Positions 1 to 6,248 are shown, counted from the stretch's first letter. The stretch: DNA of 7,102 bases from an uncultured Bacilli bacterium (GCA_947627395.1 CANQVW010000077.1:1-7102), one strand, 5' to 3'. Notes: a model not told the origin generated them from the sequence alone. Program-made: numbers and translations.

Positions 1-237
1 GTACTTCAATTATTTGAAGTACCTGTACAAGCTGCTATTGGAAGTAAAATTGTTGCTAGAAGTGATATTAAAGCACTTAGAAAAGACGTTTTAGCCAAAT
101 GTTATGGTGGAGATGTAAGTCGTAAGAAAAAATTGCTCAATAAACAAAAAGAAGGAAAAAAGCGAATGAAAGCAGTAGGATCTGTTGAAATACCTCAAAA
201 TGCTTTCTTGGCTGTATTAAGTTTAGATGATAACTAA
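1..237 (+). CDS. lepA: Elongation factor 4 (LepA), C-terminal end, 5' partial
   Basis: This is the last 78 codons of LepA/EF4, the ribosome-bound translational GTPase related to EF-G; the gene begins upstream of the window. Reading from base 1 without shift gives the family's C-terminal domain: FEVPVQAAIGSKIVARSDIK, then RKDVLAKCYGGDVSRKKKLL, then KQKEGKKRMKAVGSVEIPQ and a short tail ending LDDN. The lysine/arginine-rich CYGGD...RKKKLL...KEGKKRMK block is the LepA-specific C-terminal domain that contacts the ribosome near the tRNA site. The GTPase domains are outside the window. The stop TAA is at 235-237, and hemW starts inside the gene, overlapping by 11 nt, which suggests translational coupling. 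LepA followed directly by HemW is a common order in Bacillota. The identification is secure; only the upstream extent is unknown. Confidence 0.96.
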   Translation, partial: VLQLFEVPVQAAIGSKIVARSDIKALRKDVLAKCYGGDVSRKKKLLNKQKEGKKRMKAVGSVEIPQNAFLAVLSLDDN

Positions 238-1360
238 TTCCATCAAAGGTTTATATGTTCATATTCCTTTTTGTGAACATATTTGTTCATATTGTGATTT
301 TTATAAAATGGTAAATCCAAAAGAGCATGAAACTTATGTCAACTATCTTTTAAAAGAAATTGAACAAAAAAAAGAGTTCATGAAAAATATTGAAACTGTT
401 TATATTGGTGGAGGTACACCCAGTTGTTTAAATGTTCGATTATTACAAAAAATAATTCATTCTTTATCGAATGTTCTTTTACTTGATCAAATTAATGAAT
501 GGACAATAGAAGTAGATCCGATCCATATCACTTCAGAATGGATTGATTTTATTAATTCGACTCCCATTACAAGATTGAGTATTGGAATCCAGTCTTTAAA
601 TAATCAAAAATTAAAAAGAATGAAAAGATTACATCAAAAAGAAACGGCTCTATATGCTCTTGAACTCTTACAAAATAAACATTTTGACAATATATCAGTA
701 GATTTAATCTATGGCTTTGAGGAAGATTCTTTAAATGAATTAACAGAAGAAATTCAACTCTTCAAAGAAAAAAATGTAAAACATATTTCTTTATATTCAC
801 TACAATTAGAAGAACACACGTTACTTTATCAACAATTTAAAAAAGGTTTATTTAAACCCATGCCAGATGATGAAGAAACGTCTTTATATGATGCGCTTTC
901 TATGATTTTAAAAAGTCATGAATATCTACCTTATGAAATAAGTAATTTTTCTATTCCAGGATATGAAAGTAAACATAATTTAATTTACTGGAATAATGAA
1001 CATTATTTAGGCATAGGAGCGGGTGCAAGCTACTATATTGATAATAAGAGATATACAATGACGAAAAAACTGAGTTCTTATTATCAAGGTATTGATCAAG
1101 AATCCTATAATTTCGATGAAGAACTTGTTTTATCGAAACAAGAACAAATGGAAGAAGAAGTTATGCTTGGATTAAGGAAAGTTAAAGGCATTTCCATCAA
1201 ACATTTTCAAGAGAAATTTAATGAAAATATTTTTAATATTTATCCAAATATAAATTCACTTCTTCAACAACATTTTTTACAATTACAAGATGAATATTTA
1301 TCCATTCCAATGAATCATTTATATATCTCTAATGCAATTTTAGTTCATATTTTTAGCTAA
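227..1360 (+). CDS. hemW: Radical SAM heme chaperone HemW
   Basis: A 377-residue HemW, the radical SAM protein formerly annotated as an oxygen-independent coproporphyrinogen III oxidase (HemN-like). The family binds heme and delivers it to respiratory enzymes rather than performing the HemN decarboxylation. Visible: the 4Fe-4S/SAM motif CX3CX2C at C16, C20, C23, followed by D24-F25, where true HemN has a fourth cysteine in place of F25; the GGGTPS SAM-binding motif at 61-66; the HNLIYW sequence at 250-255, matching the HNxxYW heme-binding motif of HemW; GIGAGASYY at 262-270; and the C-terminal HemW domain (EEEVMLGLRKVKGI at 309-322). Length is normal. The ATG at 227 lies inside lepA with no clear Shine-Dalgarno, but it places LYVHIPFC at the usual distance from the N-terminus, so coupling to lepA translation is likely. 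The stop TAA (1358-1360) forms TAATG with a possible start of the next gene. Confidence 0.95.
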   Translation: MITNSIKGLYVHIPFCEHICSYCDFYKMVNPKEHETYVNYLLKEIEQKKEFMKNIETVYIGGGTPSCLNVRLLQKIIHSLSNVLLLDQINEWTIEVDPIHITSEWIDFINSTPITRLSIGIQSLNNQKLKRMKRLHQKETALYALELLQNKHFDNISVDLIYGFEEDSLNELTEEIQLFKEKNVKHISLYSLQLEEHTLLYQQFKKGLFKPMPDDEETSLYDALSMILKSHEYLPYEISNFSIPGYESKHNLIYWNNEHYLGIGAGASYYIDNKRYTMTKKLSSYYQGIDQESYNFDEELVLSKQEQMEEEVMLGLRKVKGISIKHFQEKFNENIFNIYPNINSLLQQHFLQLQDEYLSIPMNHLYISNAILVHIFS

Positions 1361-1368
1361 TGTCATTT

Positions 1369-1373
1369 AGGAG
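1369..1373 (+). promoter_or_regulatory. Ribosome binding site deciding the start of the SpoIIM-like gene
   Basis: AGGAG ends 7 nt before the ATG at 1381. It lies inside the longer reading frame that would start at the ATG of the TAATG junction (1360), so it favours the start at 1381. Confidence 0.7.
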
Positions 1374-1380
1374 TGTATAT

Positions 1381-1872
1381 ATGACCTTAAAAAAAGCTTT
1401 TTGTTTCTTTGGCTTATTATATTTTTTTGGAATTCTTTTATCCTTTATAATGATTTCAAAAGATTCAATATCTGTTTTATCTACTTATGAAGATCATTAT
1501 TTTCATGTGAGCCATGTCTTAAAAACTTTTTTTATCAATTATTTTATTCTATTTTGGATGATTTCTTTATCTTATACCTATATATCTTATTTAATTCATC
1601 CAATTTTTATCCTCCTTAGAGGGTTTTCATTTGGTATATTAATACGATTTCTATTTCTAAAAAATTTATCCTATTTATTTTGTATTGGAACTTTGGATAC
1701 ACTATTTTTTCTACCCTTACTCTTTGGAATTCCTATGTTAACTTTAGGAAAAATCAATTTATATGATTCAAATGATTTCAAAAGAAAAATGTATTTAATA
1801 AGTATTCTATTTATTTTTATATATAGTATTTTATTAGAATGGGCAGGTGGACATTTTGGAAGAATATATTAA
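1381..1872 (+). CDS. SpoIIM-like (DUF95-type) integral membrane protein
   Basis: A 163-residue, very hydrophobic protein with about five membrane segments (roughly residues 7-26, 49-71, 73-92, 96-121, 137-154). Two things suggest the SpoIIM family: the position directly before xerD-deoB, which mirrors spoIIM-fur-yqzK-xerD-drm of Bacillus subtilis, and the arrangement of a long hydrophobic core with an RGFSFG motif (80-84) between two helices and a conserved-looking acidic residue in the last helix (ILLEWAGG). In sporulating bacteria SpoIIM belongs to the engulfment machinery with SpoIID and SpoIIP at the septal membrane; relatives in non-sporulating species have no firm role. It is shorter than typical SpoIIM (about 200 residues or more), mainly at the N-terminus, and similarity is weak by eye. 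The ATG at 1360, overlapping the hemW stop by one base, would add seven residues (MSFRSVY); I prefer 1381 because of the well-spaced AGGAG. The 3' end overlaps the start of xerD. Confidence 0.7.
   Translation: MTLKKAFCFFGLLYFFGILLSFIMISKDSISVLSTYEDHYFHVSHVLKTFFINYFILFWMISLSYTYISYLIHPIFILLRGFSFGILIRFLFLKNLSYLFCIGTLDTLFFLPLLFGIPMLTLGKINLYDSNDFKRKMYLISILFIFIYSILLEWAGGHFGRIY
1845..1850 (+). promoter_or_regulatory. Ribosome binding site favouring a TTG start for xerD
   Basis: AGGTGG ends 5 nt before TTG at 1856. The GTG at 1847 lies inside this motif and has no convincing Shine-Dalgarno of its own. Confidence 0.5.
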
Positions 1873-2764
1873 TGAATTTCAATATTATGTGACTGGCGAA
1901 TTAAATTTAAGTCGAAATACTTGGGAATCCTATCGTAGAGATGTGACGCAATACTTAAATTATCTTGAAAAATATCGTCATTGTAACACGCCAGATCAAA
2001 TTCAAGTTGAGGATTTACGCTCTTATATTAGTAGTCTTTCTAGACACAATATTAAGGCGAGTTCTCAATCTAGAAAACTTTCCGCAATTAAATGTTTTCA
2101 TAAATTTCTTGTTTTAGAAAAATACGTGAATAAAAATATTGCGAAAACTATTGATACACCAAAACCAGTGCGTAGAGTTCCAACAATTTTATCTGTGAAA
2201 GAAGTAGATTTGCTTTTAAATAGCTTAAATCAAGAAACTCCAATTGAAGCAAGAAATAAAGCCATGATTGAATTAGCTTATGCTTCAGGACTTCGTGTGA
2301 GTGAATTGGTAAATTTGAAACTAGGTGATTTACACTTGGAAATGGGATTTGTGCAAATCTATGGAAAAGGGAACAAAGAAAGAATTGTACCAGTAGGAGA
2401 AGTTGCTGTTGAAAGTGTAGACTACTATATTAAGAATGCTCGACCACAATTAATGAAAAAACATACTGATGATTTATTCTTAAATGGTCGTGATGGCGGA
2501 AAAATGACTCGTCAAGCTTTCTTTTTAATCATTAAAGAAAAAACGAAAGCTGTAGGAATTCATAAAGAAATTTCACCTCATAAATTACGCCATTCCTTTG
2601 CTTCTCACTTATTAGCAAATGGAGTAGATCTTCGTTTAATTCAAGAACTTCTTGGACATGAAGATATCTCTACAACTGAAAGATATACACATATTCAAAA
2701 CGATCAAATGAATCAAACTTATTTGAAAGCGCATCCAAGAGCAGGAAGGAGACCAAAAAAATGA
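1856..2764 (+). CDS. xerD: Site-specific tyrosine recombinase XerD
   Basis: XerD, the partner of XerC in resolving chromosome dimers at dif. It has an N-terminal SAM-like core-binding domain (about residues 5-90) and a C-terminal catalytic domain. Counting from the GTG at 1847 (305 residues), the catalytic set is complete: R150 (ASGLRVSEL), K174 (YGKGNKER), H245 and R248 (HKLRHSF), H271 (LLGHEDI) and nucleophile Y280 (TTERYTHI). The ending KAHPRAG carries the HPRA hallmark of XerC/XerD. I place the start at TTG 1856 (302 residues) because AGGTGG is well spaced and the N-terminus then has the same length as B. subtilis XerD; GTG 1847 remains possible. It overlaps the SpoIIM-like gene by 17 nt (26 nt from GTG) and shares ATGA with deoB. 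XerD rather than XerC is indicated by the adjoining deoB (drm), as in Bacillus. A dif site lies about 3.4 kb downstream. No XerC is visible here. Confidence 0.94.
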   Translation: MEEYINEFQYYVTGELNLSRNTWESYRRDVTQYLNYLEKYRHCNTPDQIQVEDLRSYISSLSRHNIKASSQSRKLSAIKCFHKFLVLEKYVNKNIAKTIDTPKPVRRVPTILSVKEVDLLLNSLNQETPIEARNKAMIELAYASGLRVSELVNLKLGDLHLEMGFVQIYGKGNKERIVPVGEVAVESVDYYIKNARPQLMKKHTDDLFLNGRDGGKMTRQAFFLIIKEKTKAVGIHKEISPHKLRHSFASHLLANGVDLRLIQELLGHEDISTTERYTHIQNDQMNQTYLKAHPRAGRRPKK

Positions 2765-3945
2765 ATAAAACACCATTTAAAAGAGTTTTTGTTATAGTTG
2801 CTGATTCTTTAGGAGTTGGAGCAGCTAAAGATGCATATAAATATAATGATGAAAATAGCAATACCTTTATGCATTTAAGCATGTCAAAAAAAGATTTTTC
2901 AATACCAACATTAGAAAAAATGGGAATTGGAAATATTACGACCATTCAAAACACAAATAAAATTGTCAATCCAATCGCATGCTATGGTAAAATGGAAGAA
3001 ATCAGTGTTGGAAAAGATACACTGACGGGACATTGGGAGCTTATGGGATTGGAAGTTAAAACCCCTTTCCCATCTTTTACAGAAACTGGTTTTCCAAAAG
3101 AATTAATTCAAGAATTAGAAAAAAGATGTCACCACAAAGTTGTTGGAAATAAGGCAGCTTCTGGAACAGAAATTATTAAAGAATTAGGAGAAGAACATTT
3201 AAAAGAAAATAATATCATTGTATACACATCAGCAGATTCTGTATTACAAATTGCAGCAAATGAGTCAATAATTCCAATTGATGAATTATATCATATTTGT
3301 GAAATTGCAAGAGAGTTAACTTTAAGCAAACCAGAATGGATGGTCGGAAGAGTTATTGCAAGACCATTTATTGGTCAAAATAAACAAAATTTTGTTAGAA
3401 CACCTAAGAGACATGATTATGCTGTCAATCCATTTGGCAAAACTGTTTTAGATTCATTGAAAGAACATCATTATGATGTCATTTCTATTGGTAAAATTGC
3501 GGATATATTTAATAATCAAGGAATCACAGAATCTTACAAAATTAAAAATAACCATGAAGGAATGTTCATTACATCTGAAATGGCCAAAAAAGATTTTTCA
3601 GGATTATGTTTTGTTAATTTAGTTGATTTTGATGCACTATATGGACATCGAAGGGATCCAATAGGTTATGCAAAATGTGTTGAAGAATTCGATCGCGATT
3701 TATCAATGCTTATCGATCAATTAAAAGAAGAGGATTTATTAATGATATGTGCCGATCATGGAAATGATCCTACTCATCATGGAACAGATCATACGAGAGA
3801 AAATGTTCCAATTCTTATGTATGGAAAAAATTTACAACCTTATCCACTAGGAATGCGTAAAACATTTGCGGATGTTGGATGTACAATTTCAGAAATCTTT
3901 CATGTTCAAAAGCCAAAAATTGGTCAGTCCATGTTAAAGATGTAA
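2761..3945 (+). CDS. deoB: Phosphopentomutase DeoB
   Basis: A 394-residue phosphopentomutase of the alkaline-phosphatase superfamily, which interconverts (deoxy)ribose 1-phosphate and 5-phosphate in cytoplasmic nucleoside salvage. Aligning with the Bacillus cereus enzyme from memory, the dinuclear manganese ligands are all present: D15 (VADSLGVG), D291 and H296 (DFDALYGHRRDP), D332 and H333 (CADHGND) and H344 (GTDHTREN). The phosphorylated threonine is T87 in KDTLTGHWELMG. Length is typical. The ATG at 2761 overlaps the xerD stop as ATGA, and AAGGAG (2746-2751) lies 9 nt upstream, so it is translated from a strong site within xerD. It corresponds to B. subtilis drm, which also follows xerD. 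No purine nucleoside phosphorylase follows it here, unlike drm-pupG in B. subtilis. It probably ends the coupled part of the operon. Confidence 0.97.
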   Translation: MNKTPFKRVFVIVADSLGVGAAKDAYKYNDENSNTFMHLSMSKKDFSIPTLEKMGIGNITTIQNTNKIVNPIACYGKMEEISVGKDTLTGHWELMGLEVKTPFPSFTETGFPKELIQELEKRCHHKVVGNKAASGTEIIKELGEEHLKENNIIVYTSADSVLQIAANESIIPIDELYHICEIARELTLSKPEWMVGRVIARPFIGQNKQNFVRTPKRHDYAVNPFGKTVLDSLKEHHYDVISIGKIADIFNNQGITESYKIKNNHEGMFITSEMAKKDFSGLCFVNLVDFDALYGHRRDPIGYAKCVEEFDRDLSMLIDQLKEEDLLMICADHGNDPTHHGTDHTRENVPILMYGKNLQPYPLGMRKTFADVGCTISEIFHVQKPKIGQSMLKM

Positions 3946-4001
3946 TTTCTTTTTTTATACATAAATAAATACATAAAAGAAAGGGCAAAGGGGTAAAAAA
4001 T

Positions 4002-4934
4002 ATGATTGAAAAAGAATTTATCACTCAATCTGATTCCTCTCTTCCATTAATTGGAAAAGTTATAGAGCCTACACCTATAGAAGAGACAAAGGCAATTATA
4101 CTGATTTGTCATGGAATGGCTGAACATATCGGTCGTTATGATTCATTCATGTCTTTTTTAACAAATCATTCATATATATGTGTTGCATATGACCAAAGAG
4201 GTCATGGTAAAACAGCTGGTTCAGTTGATAAATGTGGTTATATGGATGATGTTGATAATTTTGAAGCCTTAGTTCAAGATTTGCATACTGTCTTTTTACA
4301 TATAAAACAAGACTATCCAAAATATCCTGTTATTCTTTTCGGACATTCTATGGGATCTTTTGTTTCAGAGCGATATGTACAACTCTATGGAGATACTCTT
4401 GATGGAGTTATTCTTTCGGGTAGTAGTTTAAATAAAGGTTTTTATTACTCGTTTGCAAGAAAGTTAACTTCAATCATTACAAAAATGAAAGGTAGAACTT
4501 ATAAAAGTCCATTTGTGCATCATTCTAGCTTTACATCTTTTAATAAAAAATTTAGACCAAATACAACTTCTGTAGATTGGTTAAGCAAAGATATGGAAAA
4601 TAATAAGGCTTATGAAAAAGATGAATATTGTGGAAACGTATTTTCTGTTTCATATTACAAGGATTTAACAAATGGCTTTAAGACCATTTTAGATAATTTT
4701 GAACTTGTTCCAAATCTTTTACCAATTTATATCATGTCTGGTGAAGAAGATCCCGTAGGAAAATTTTCTAAAGGTCCAATTGCTTTACAAAAGAAATATT
4801 TGCATGTAGGTGTTCATGACGTTTCTTTAAAACTATATCCAACGGGTAGACATGAAATGTTAAATGAAACAAATAAAGATGAAGTTTATCAAGATATATT
4901 AACATGGCTAGATAATCATGCAAACACAAAATAA
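4002..4934 (+). CDS. Alpha/beta hydrolase, monoacylglycerol lipase / lysophospholipase type
   Basis: A 310-residue serine hydrolase of the Hydrolase_4 (serine aminopeptidase S33 / monoglyceride lipase-like) group. The fold is readable: oxyanion-hole motif HGMAEH (37-42), YDQRGHGKT (63-71) after strand 4, nucleophile elbow GHSMGS with S116, the acid D250 in SGEEDPVG and catalytic H284 in GRHEMLNE. The region of about 145-230 forms the lid/cap that sets substrate choice and is too variable to name a substrate; a lysophospholipid or monoacylglycerol ester is the usual annotation. There is no signal peptide, so it is probably cytoplasmic. Its start is supported by AAAGGGG (3987-3993), 8 nt before the ATG. 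It begins 56 nt after deoB with no convincing terminator between, so read-through from the operon is plausible, but it may have its own promoter. It ends just before a clear intrinsic terminator. Confidence 0.9.
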   Translation: MIEKEFITQSDSSLPLIGKVIEPTPIEETKAIILICHGMAEHIGRYDSFMSFLTNHSYICVAYDQRGHGKTAGSVDKCGYMDDVDNFEALVQDLHTVFLHIKQDYPKYPVILFGHSMGSFVSERYVQLYGDTLDGVILSGSSLNKGFYYSFARKLTSIITKMKGRTYKSPFVHHSSFTSFNKKFRPNTTSVDWLSKDMENNKAYEKDEYCGNVFSVSYYKDLTNGFKTILDNFELVPNLLPIYIMSGEEDPVGKFSKGPIALQKKYLHVGVHDVSLKLYPTGRHEMLNETNKDEVYQDILTWLDNHANTK

Positions 4935-4950
4935 ATAAAAATTTAATTTC

Positions 4951-5000
4951 ATACATCTCTTATTTTCTATCGTTAAATAGAAGAAGGGATGTATTTTTAT
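4951..5000 (+). terminator. Intrinsic terminator after the hydrolase gene
   Basis: Imperfect hairpin with arms 4951-4970 (ATACATCTCTTATTTTCTAT) and 4977-4994 (ATAGAAGAAGGGATGTAT) around a short loop (CGTTAA). It has a strong base of seven pairs (ATACATC/GATGTAT), one G-U pair, one mismatch and a two-base bulge. The T run 4994-4998 follows directly. It starts 16 nt after the hydrolase stop and probably ends transcription of the whole plus-strand block. Confidence 0.8.
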
Positions 5001-5680
5001 ATTACATAAAAATTTTAAATTAATTTTTTTAAATGATAAATTAATATATAATTTAATGAACAAAAATATGTAAAATGAAATAAAGAATTAATTTATCATT
5101 TATTATAAATATATAATTTATATAAGTAAGACAATAAAAAAATATGATAAAAAAATCAGATTTAATAAAATGTGCAAATATTATTGATTTTACCAATTAT
5201 TTAATATAATTATATTCACATTCAAATTATGGATATAATTAAAACAATGTAATTTTAATAAATTTTGTTCAATAATGATTCATTAAAATGAATAATTTTG
5301 CAAAAAATAGGAAAATTTTAATTAATTAAATATAAATATATTTTGTCATTTATTCTATTTTAATCGTATAATTTCTAAATAAAAAATATTTATTAAAACG
5401 ATTTGCTAAATGAAAAATCTATTCATTAAAAATCTATTTGTAAATTAATATAATTTTAATCAAAATCCATTTAAACTGCACATTCCAGCATAAAAGTAGA
5501 AATGGCCCTGATATTTAGCTCACAATCCATTTTCAACAATTTTTCCATTAATTACTCATTTAAATAATAAAATTGATTATAGCGTAAATATTAAGATTCT
5601 GTATTTATTAAATAAAAATAGTATATATTATTCTCATATAATATTAAATAATAATAACGTCCTAAAAATCAAATTTAGAG

Positions 5681-5702
5681 CGTTTTATTTTTGATTTGTG
5701 AT
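5681..5702 (+). repeat. Diverged 22-bp direct repeat, copy 1
   Basis: Begins CGTTTTAT and ends TTTGTGAT; matches copy 2 at 6426-6447 at 20 of 22 positions in the same orientation. An arm of a small local hairpin (AAATCAAA at 5666-5673 with TTTGATTT at 5690-5697) overlaps it. Similarity fades on both sides, so it may be a remnant of a larger duplicated or mobile sequence. Confidence 0.4.
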
Positions 5703-5945
5703 GACTTGTCCAGTTGTCTTTATCATAAAGCTAAATAAATAACCTTTTTGTACAGAAATAATTTATAAGAGGAGAATTAAGAGAATATTAGAAATGATTT
5801 TAAAAATAGATATAGTTACAGATCTTTATTTTATATCATTAAAGAACCATGCAAGAAATGCAACAAGACAACTATAAAAAAATTATTAAATCACACTTTC
5901 TGCACACCTTTCTAGAGAAGCTGAACATTAAGAATTGCCCACATA

Positions 5946-5992
5946 ATAAAAATAACCTTCCGGAAATGCCATTTAGAGAAGGTTATTTTTAT
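5946..5992. terminator. Perfect 15-bp inverted repeat, terminator-like on both strands
   Basis: The arms 5946-5960 (ATAAAAATAACCTTC) and 5978-5992 (GAAGGTTATTTTTAT) are perfectly complementary around a 17-nt loop, in which AAATG and CATTT could pair further. A GC-containing stem top with A-rich and T-rich feet is the form of a bidirectional intrinsic terminator. No intact gene ends here on either strand, so it may be the leftover terminator of a decayed gene or the end of an untracked small transcript. Confidence 0.5.
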
Positions 5993-6021
5993 AAAGATGA
6001 AGAATTCCCTTTAAATTTTGC

Positions 6022-6034
6022 TTATAGGAAGTTA
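6022..6034 (+). repeat. Exact second copy of the dif XerC half-site (TTATAGGAAGTTA)
   Basis: TTATAGGAAGTTA is identical to 6133-6145, which is the XerC arm of dif plus two flanking bases. The part expected to hold the centre and XerD arm (6005-6021) does not match: only 4 of 17 positions agree. It is therefore an isolated half-site in the same orientation, 111 bp from dif. Confidence 0.5.
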
Positions 6035-6049
6035 GTTGTATATTACGAC

Positions 6050-6058
6050 TTATCCACA
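6050..6058 (+). promoter_or_regulatory. Consensus DnaA-box sequence
   Basis: TTATCCACA is a perfect match to the DnaA box consensus TTATNCACA. It stands alone apart from one-mismatch sites at 5212-5220 (ATATTCACA) and 6969-6977 (TTATACACG), so it may be a chance match. Confidence 0.3.
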
Positions 6059-6115
6059 TTGCATTTTATTATTTAACAATTTAAAATATGCGGCGGACTA
6101 ACTATATAATTAAAT

Positions 6116-6143
6116 ACTTAACATAATATATATTATAGGAAGT
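6116..6143 (-). other. dif: dif site: XerC/XerD recombination site
   Basis: On the minus strand this 28-bp site reads XerC arm ACTTCCTATAA (6143-6133), central region TATATA (6132-6127) and XerD arm TTATGTTAAGT (6126-6116). Compared from memory with Bacillus subtilis dif, 25 of 28 positions agree; the differences are T for G at position 9, T for A at 24 and G for C at 27. The XerD arm matches that of Escherichia coli dif (TTATGTTAAAT) at 10 of 11. The 11-6-11 architecture and the inner palindrome (6123-6136) are as expected. XerC and XerD bind the two arms and exchange strands at the edges of the centre, under FtsK/SpoIIIE-type control, to resolve chromosome dimers. It lies in gene-free DNA with genes converging on it and xerD about 3.4 kb away. 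It could instead be the attachment site of a Xer-dependent mobile element. Confidence 0.88.
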
Positions 6144-6145
6144 TA
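6133..6145 (+). repeat. Copy of TTATAGGAAGTTA inside and just beyond dif
   Basis: Partner of the exact 13-bp direct repeat at 6022-6034. The first 11 bases are the XerC arm of dif; TA extends past it. Confidence 0.5.
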
Positions 6146-6248
6146 TTCATGTATTTTTTAAAATGAATAGCACATATATCTATTAGTACTTTCGTATAAG
6201 ACTATATGTGCTTATCTAAAAAGGTGATTAACTATTTTAATCATTTTT
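6144..6248 (+). other. Three adjacent hairpins next to dif
   Basis: Three stems follow one another with almost no gap, starting at the base after dif. (1) TATTCAT 6144-6150 pairs with ATGAATA 6163-6169. (2) AGCACATATA 6169-6178 pairs perfectly with TATATGTGCT 6203-6212, with a possible inner hairpin in the 24-nt loop; stems 1 and 2 share base 6169. (3) TGATTAA 6225-6231 pairs with TTAATCA 6237-6243 over a 5-nt loop and extends by two G-U and three A-U pairs into the T run 6244-6248, resembling a weak terminator. They may form a small structured RNA or structured DNA flanking dif; no coding region is linked to them. Confidence 0.4.

Noticed and set aside
2670..2945. Minus-strand 91-codon frame opposite the xerD-deoB junction
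   Set aside because: Shadow of two well-supported genes on the other strand; no motif of its own.
3946..3982. Inverted repeat TTTCTTTT / AAAAGAAA between deoB and the hydrolase, considered as a terminator
   Set aside because: Only one G-C pair in eight, a 21-nt loop and no T run after the second arm; too weak to stop transcription. No -35/-10 pair of acceptable spacing was found there either.
3815..4024. Minus-strand 69-codon frame opposite the deoB end
   Set aside because: Antisense to the conserved C-terminus of DeoB and the hydrolase ribosome binding site; no start signal or motif.
4768..4956. Minus-strand 62-codon frame opposite the hydrolase end
   Set aside because: Antisense to the catalytic histidine region of the hydrolase and reaching into its terminator; a shadow frame.
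5278..5293. Palindrome ATTCATT-AA-AATGAAT and other ATTCAT/ATGAAT repeats as a binding-site family
   Set aside because: About eight copies in 2 kb versus roughly four expected from composition; spacing is irregular, so not convincing.
5743..5877. Short open frame with AGAGGAGA near 5768 and ATG at 5794 (MILKIDIVTDLYF...)
   Set aside because: The Shine-Dalgarno-like motif is 18 nt from the ATG, the product would be 27 residues, and nothing is recognisable.
5976..5983. GAGAAGGT resembling the SpoIIIE-orienting octamer GAGAAGGG
   Set aside because: One mismatch, a single copy, and part of the perfect inverted repeat; orienting motifs need genome-wide polarity to be meaningful.
5849..6076. 75-codon plus-strand reading frame starting MQEMQQDNYKK
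   Set aside because: No Shine-Dalgarno, no recognisable motif, and it runs through both arms of the 15-bp perfect inverted repeat and the XerC half-site copy. Its G+C near 30% could reflect a decayed gene, but I cannot support a functional one.
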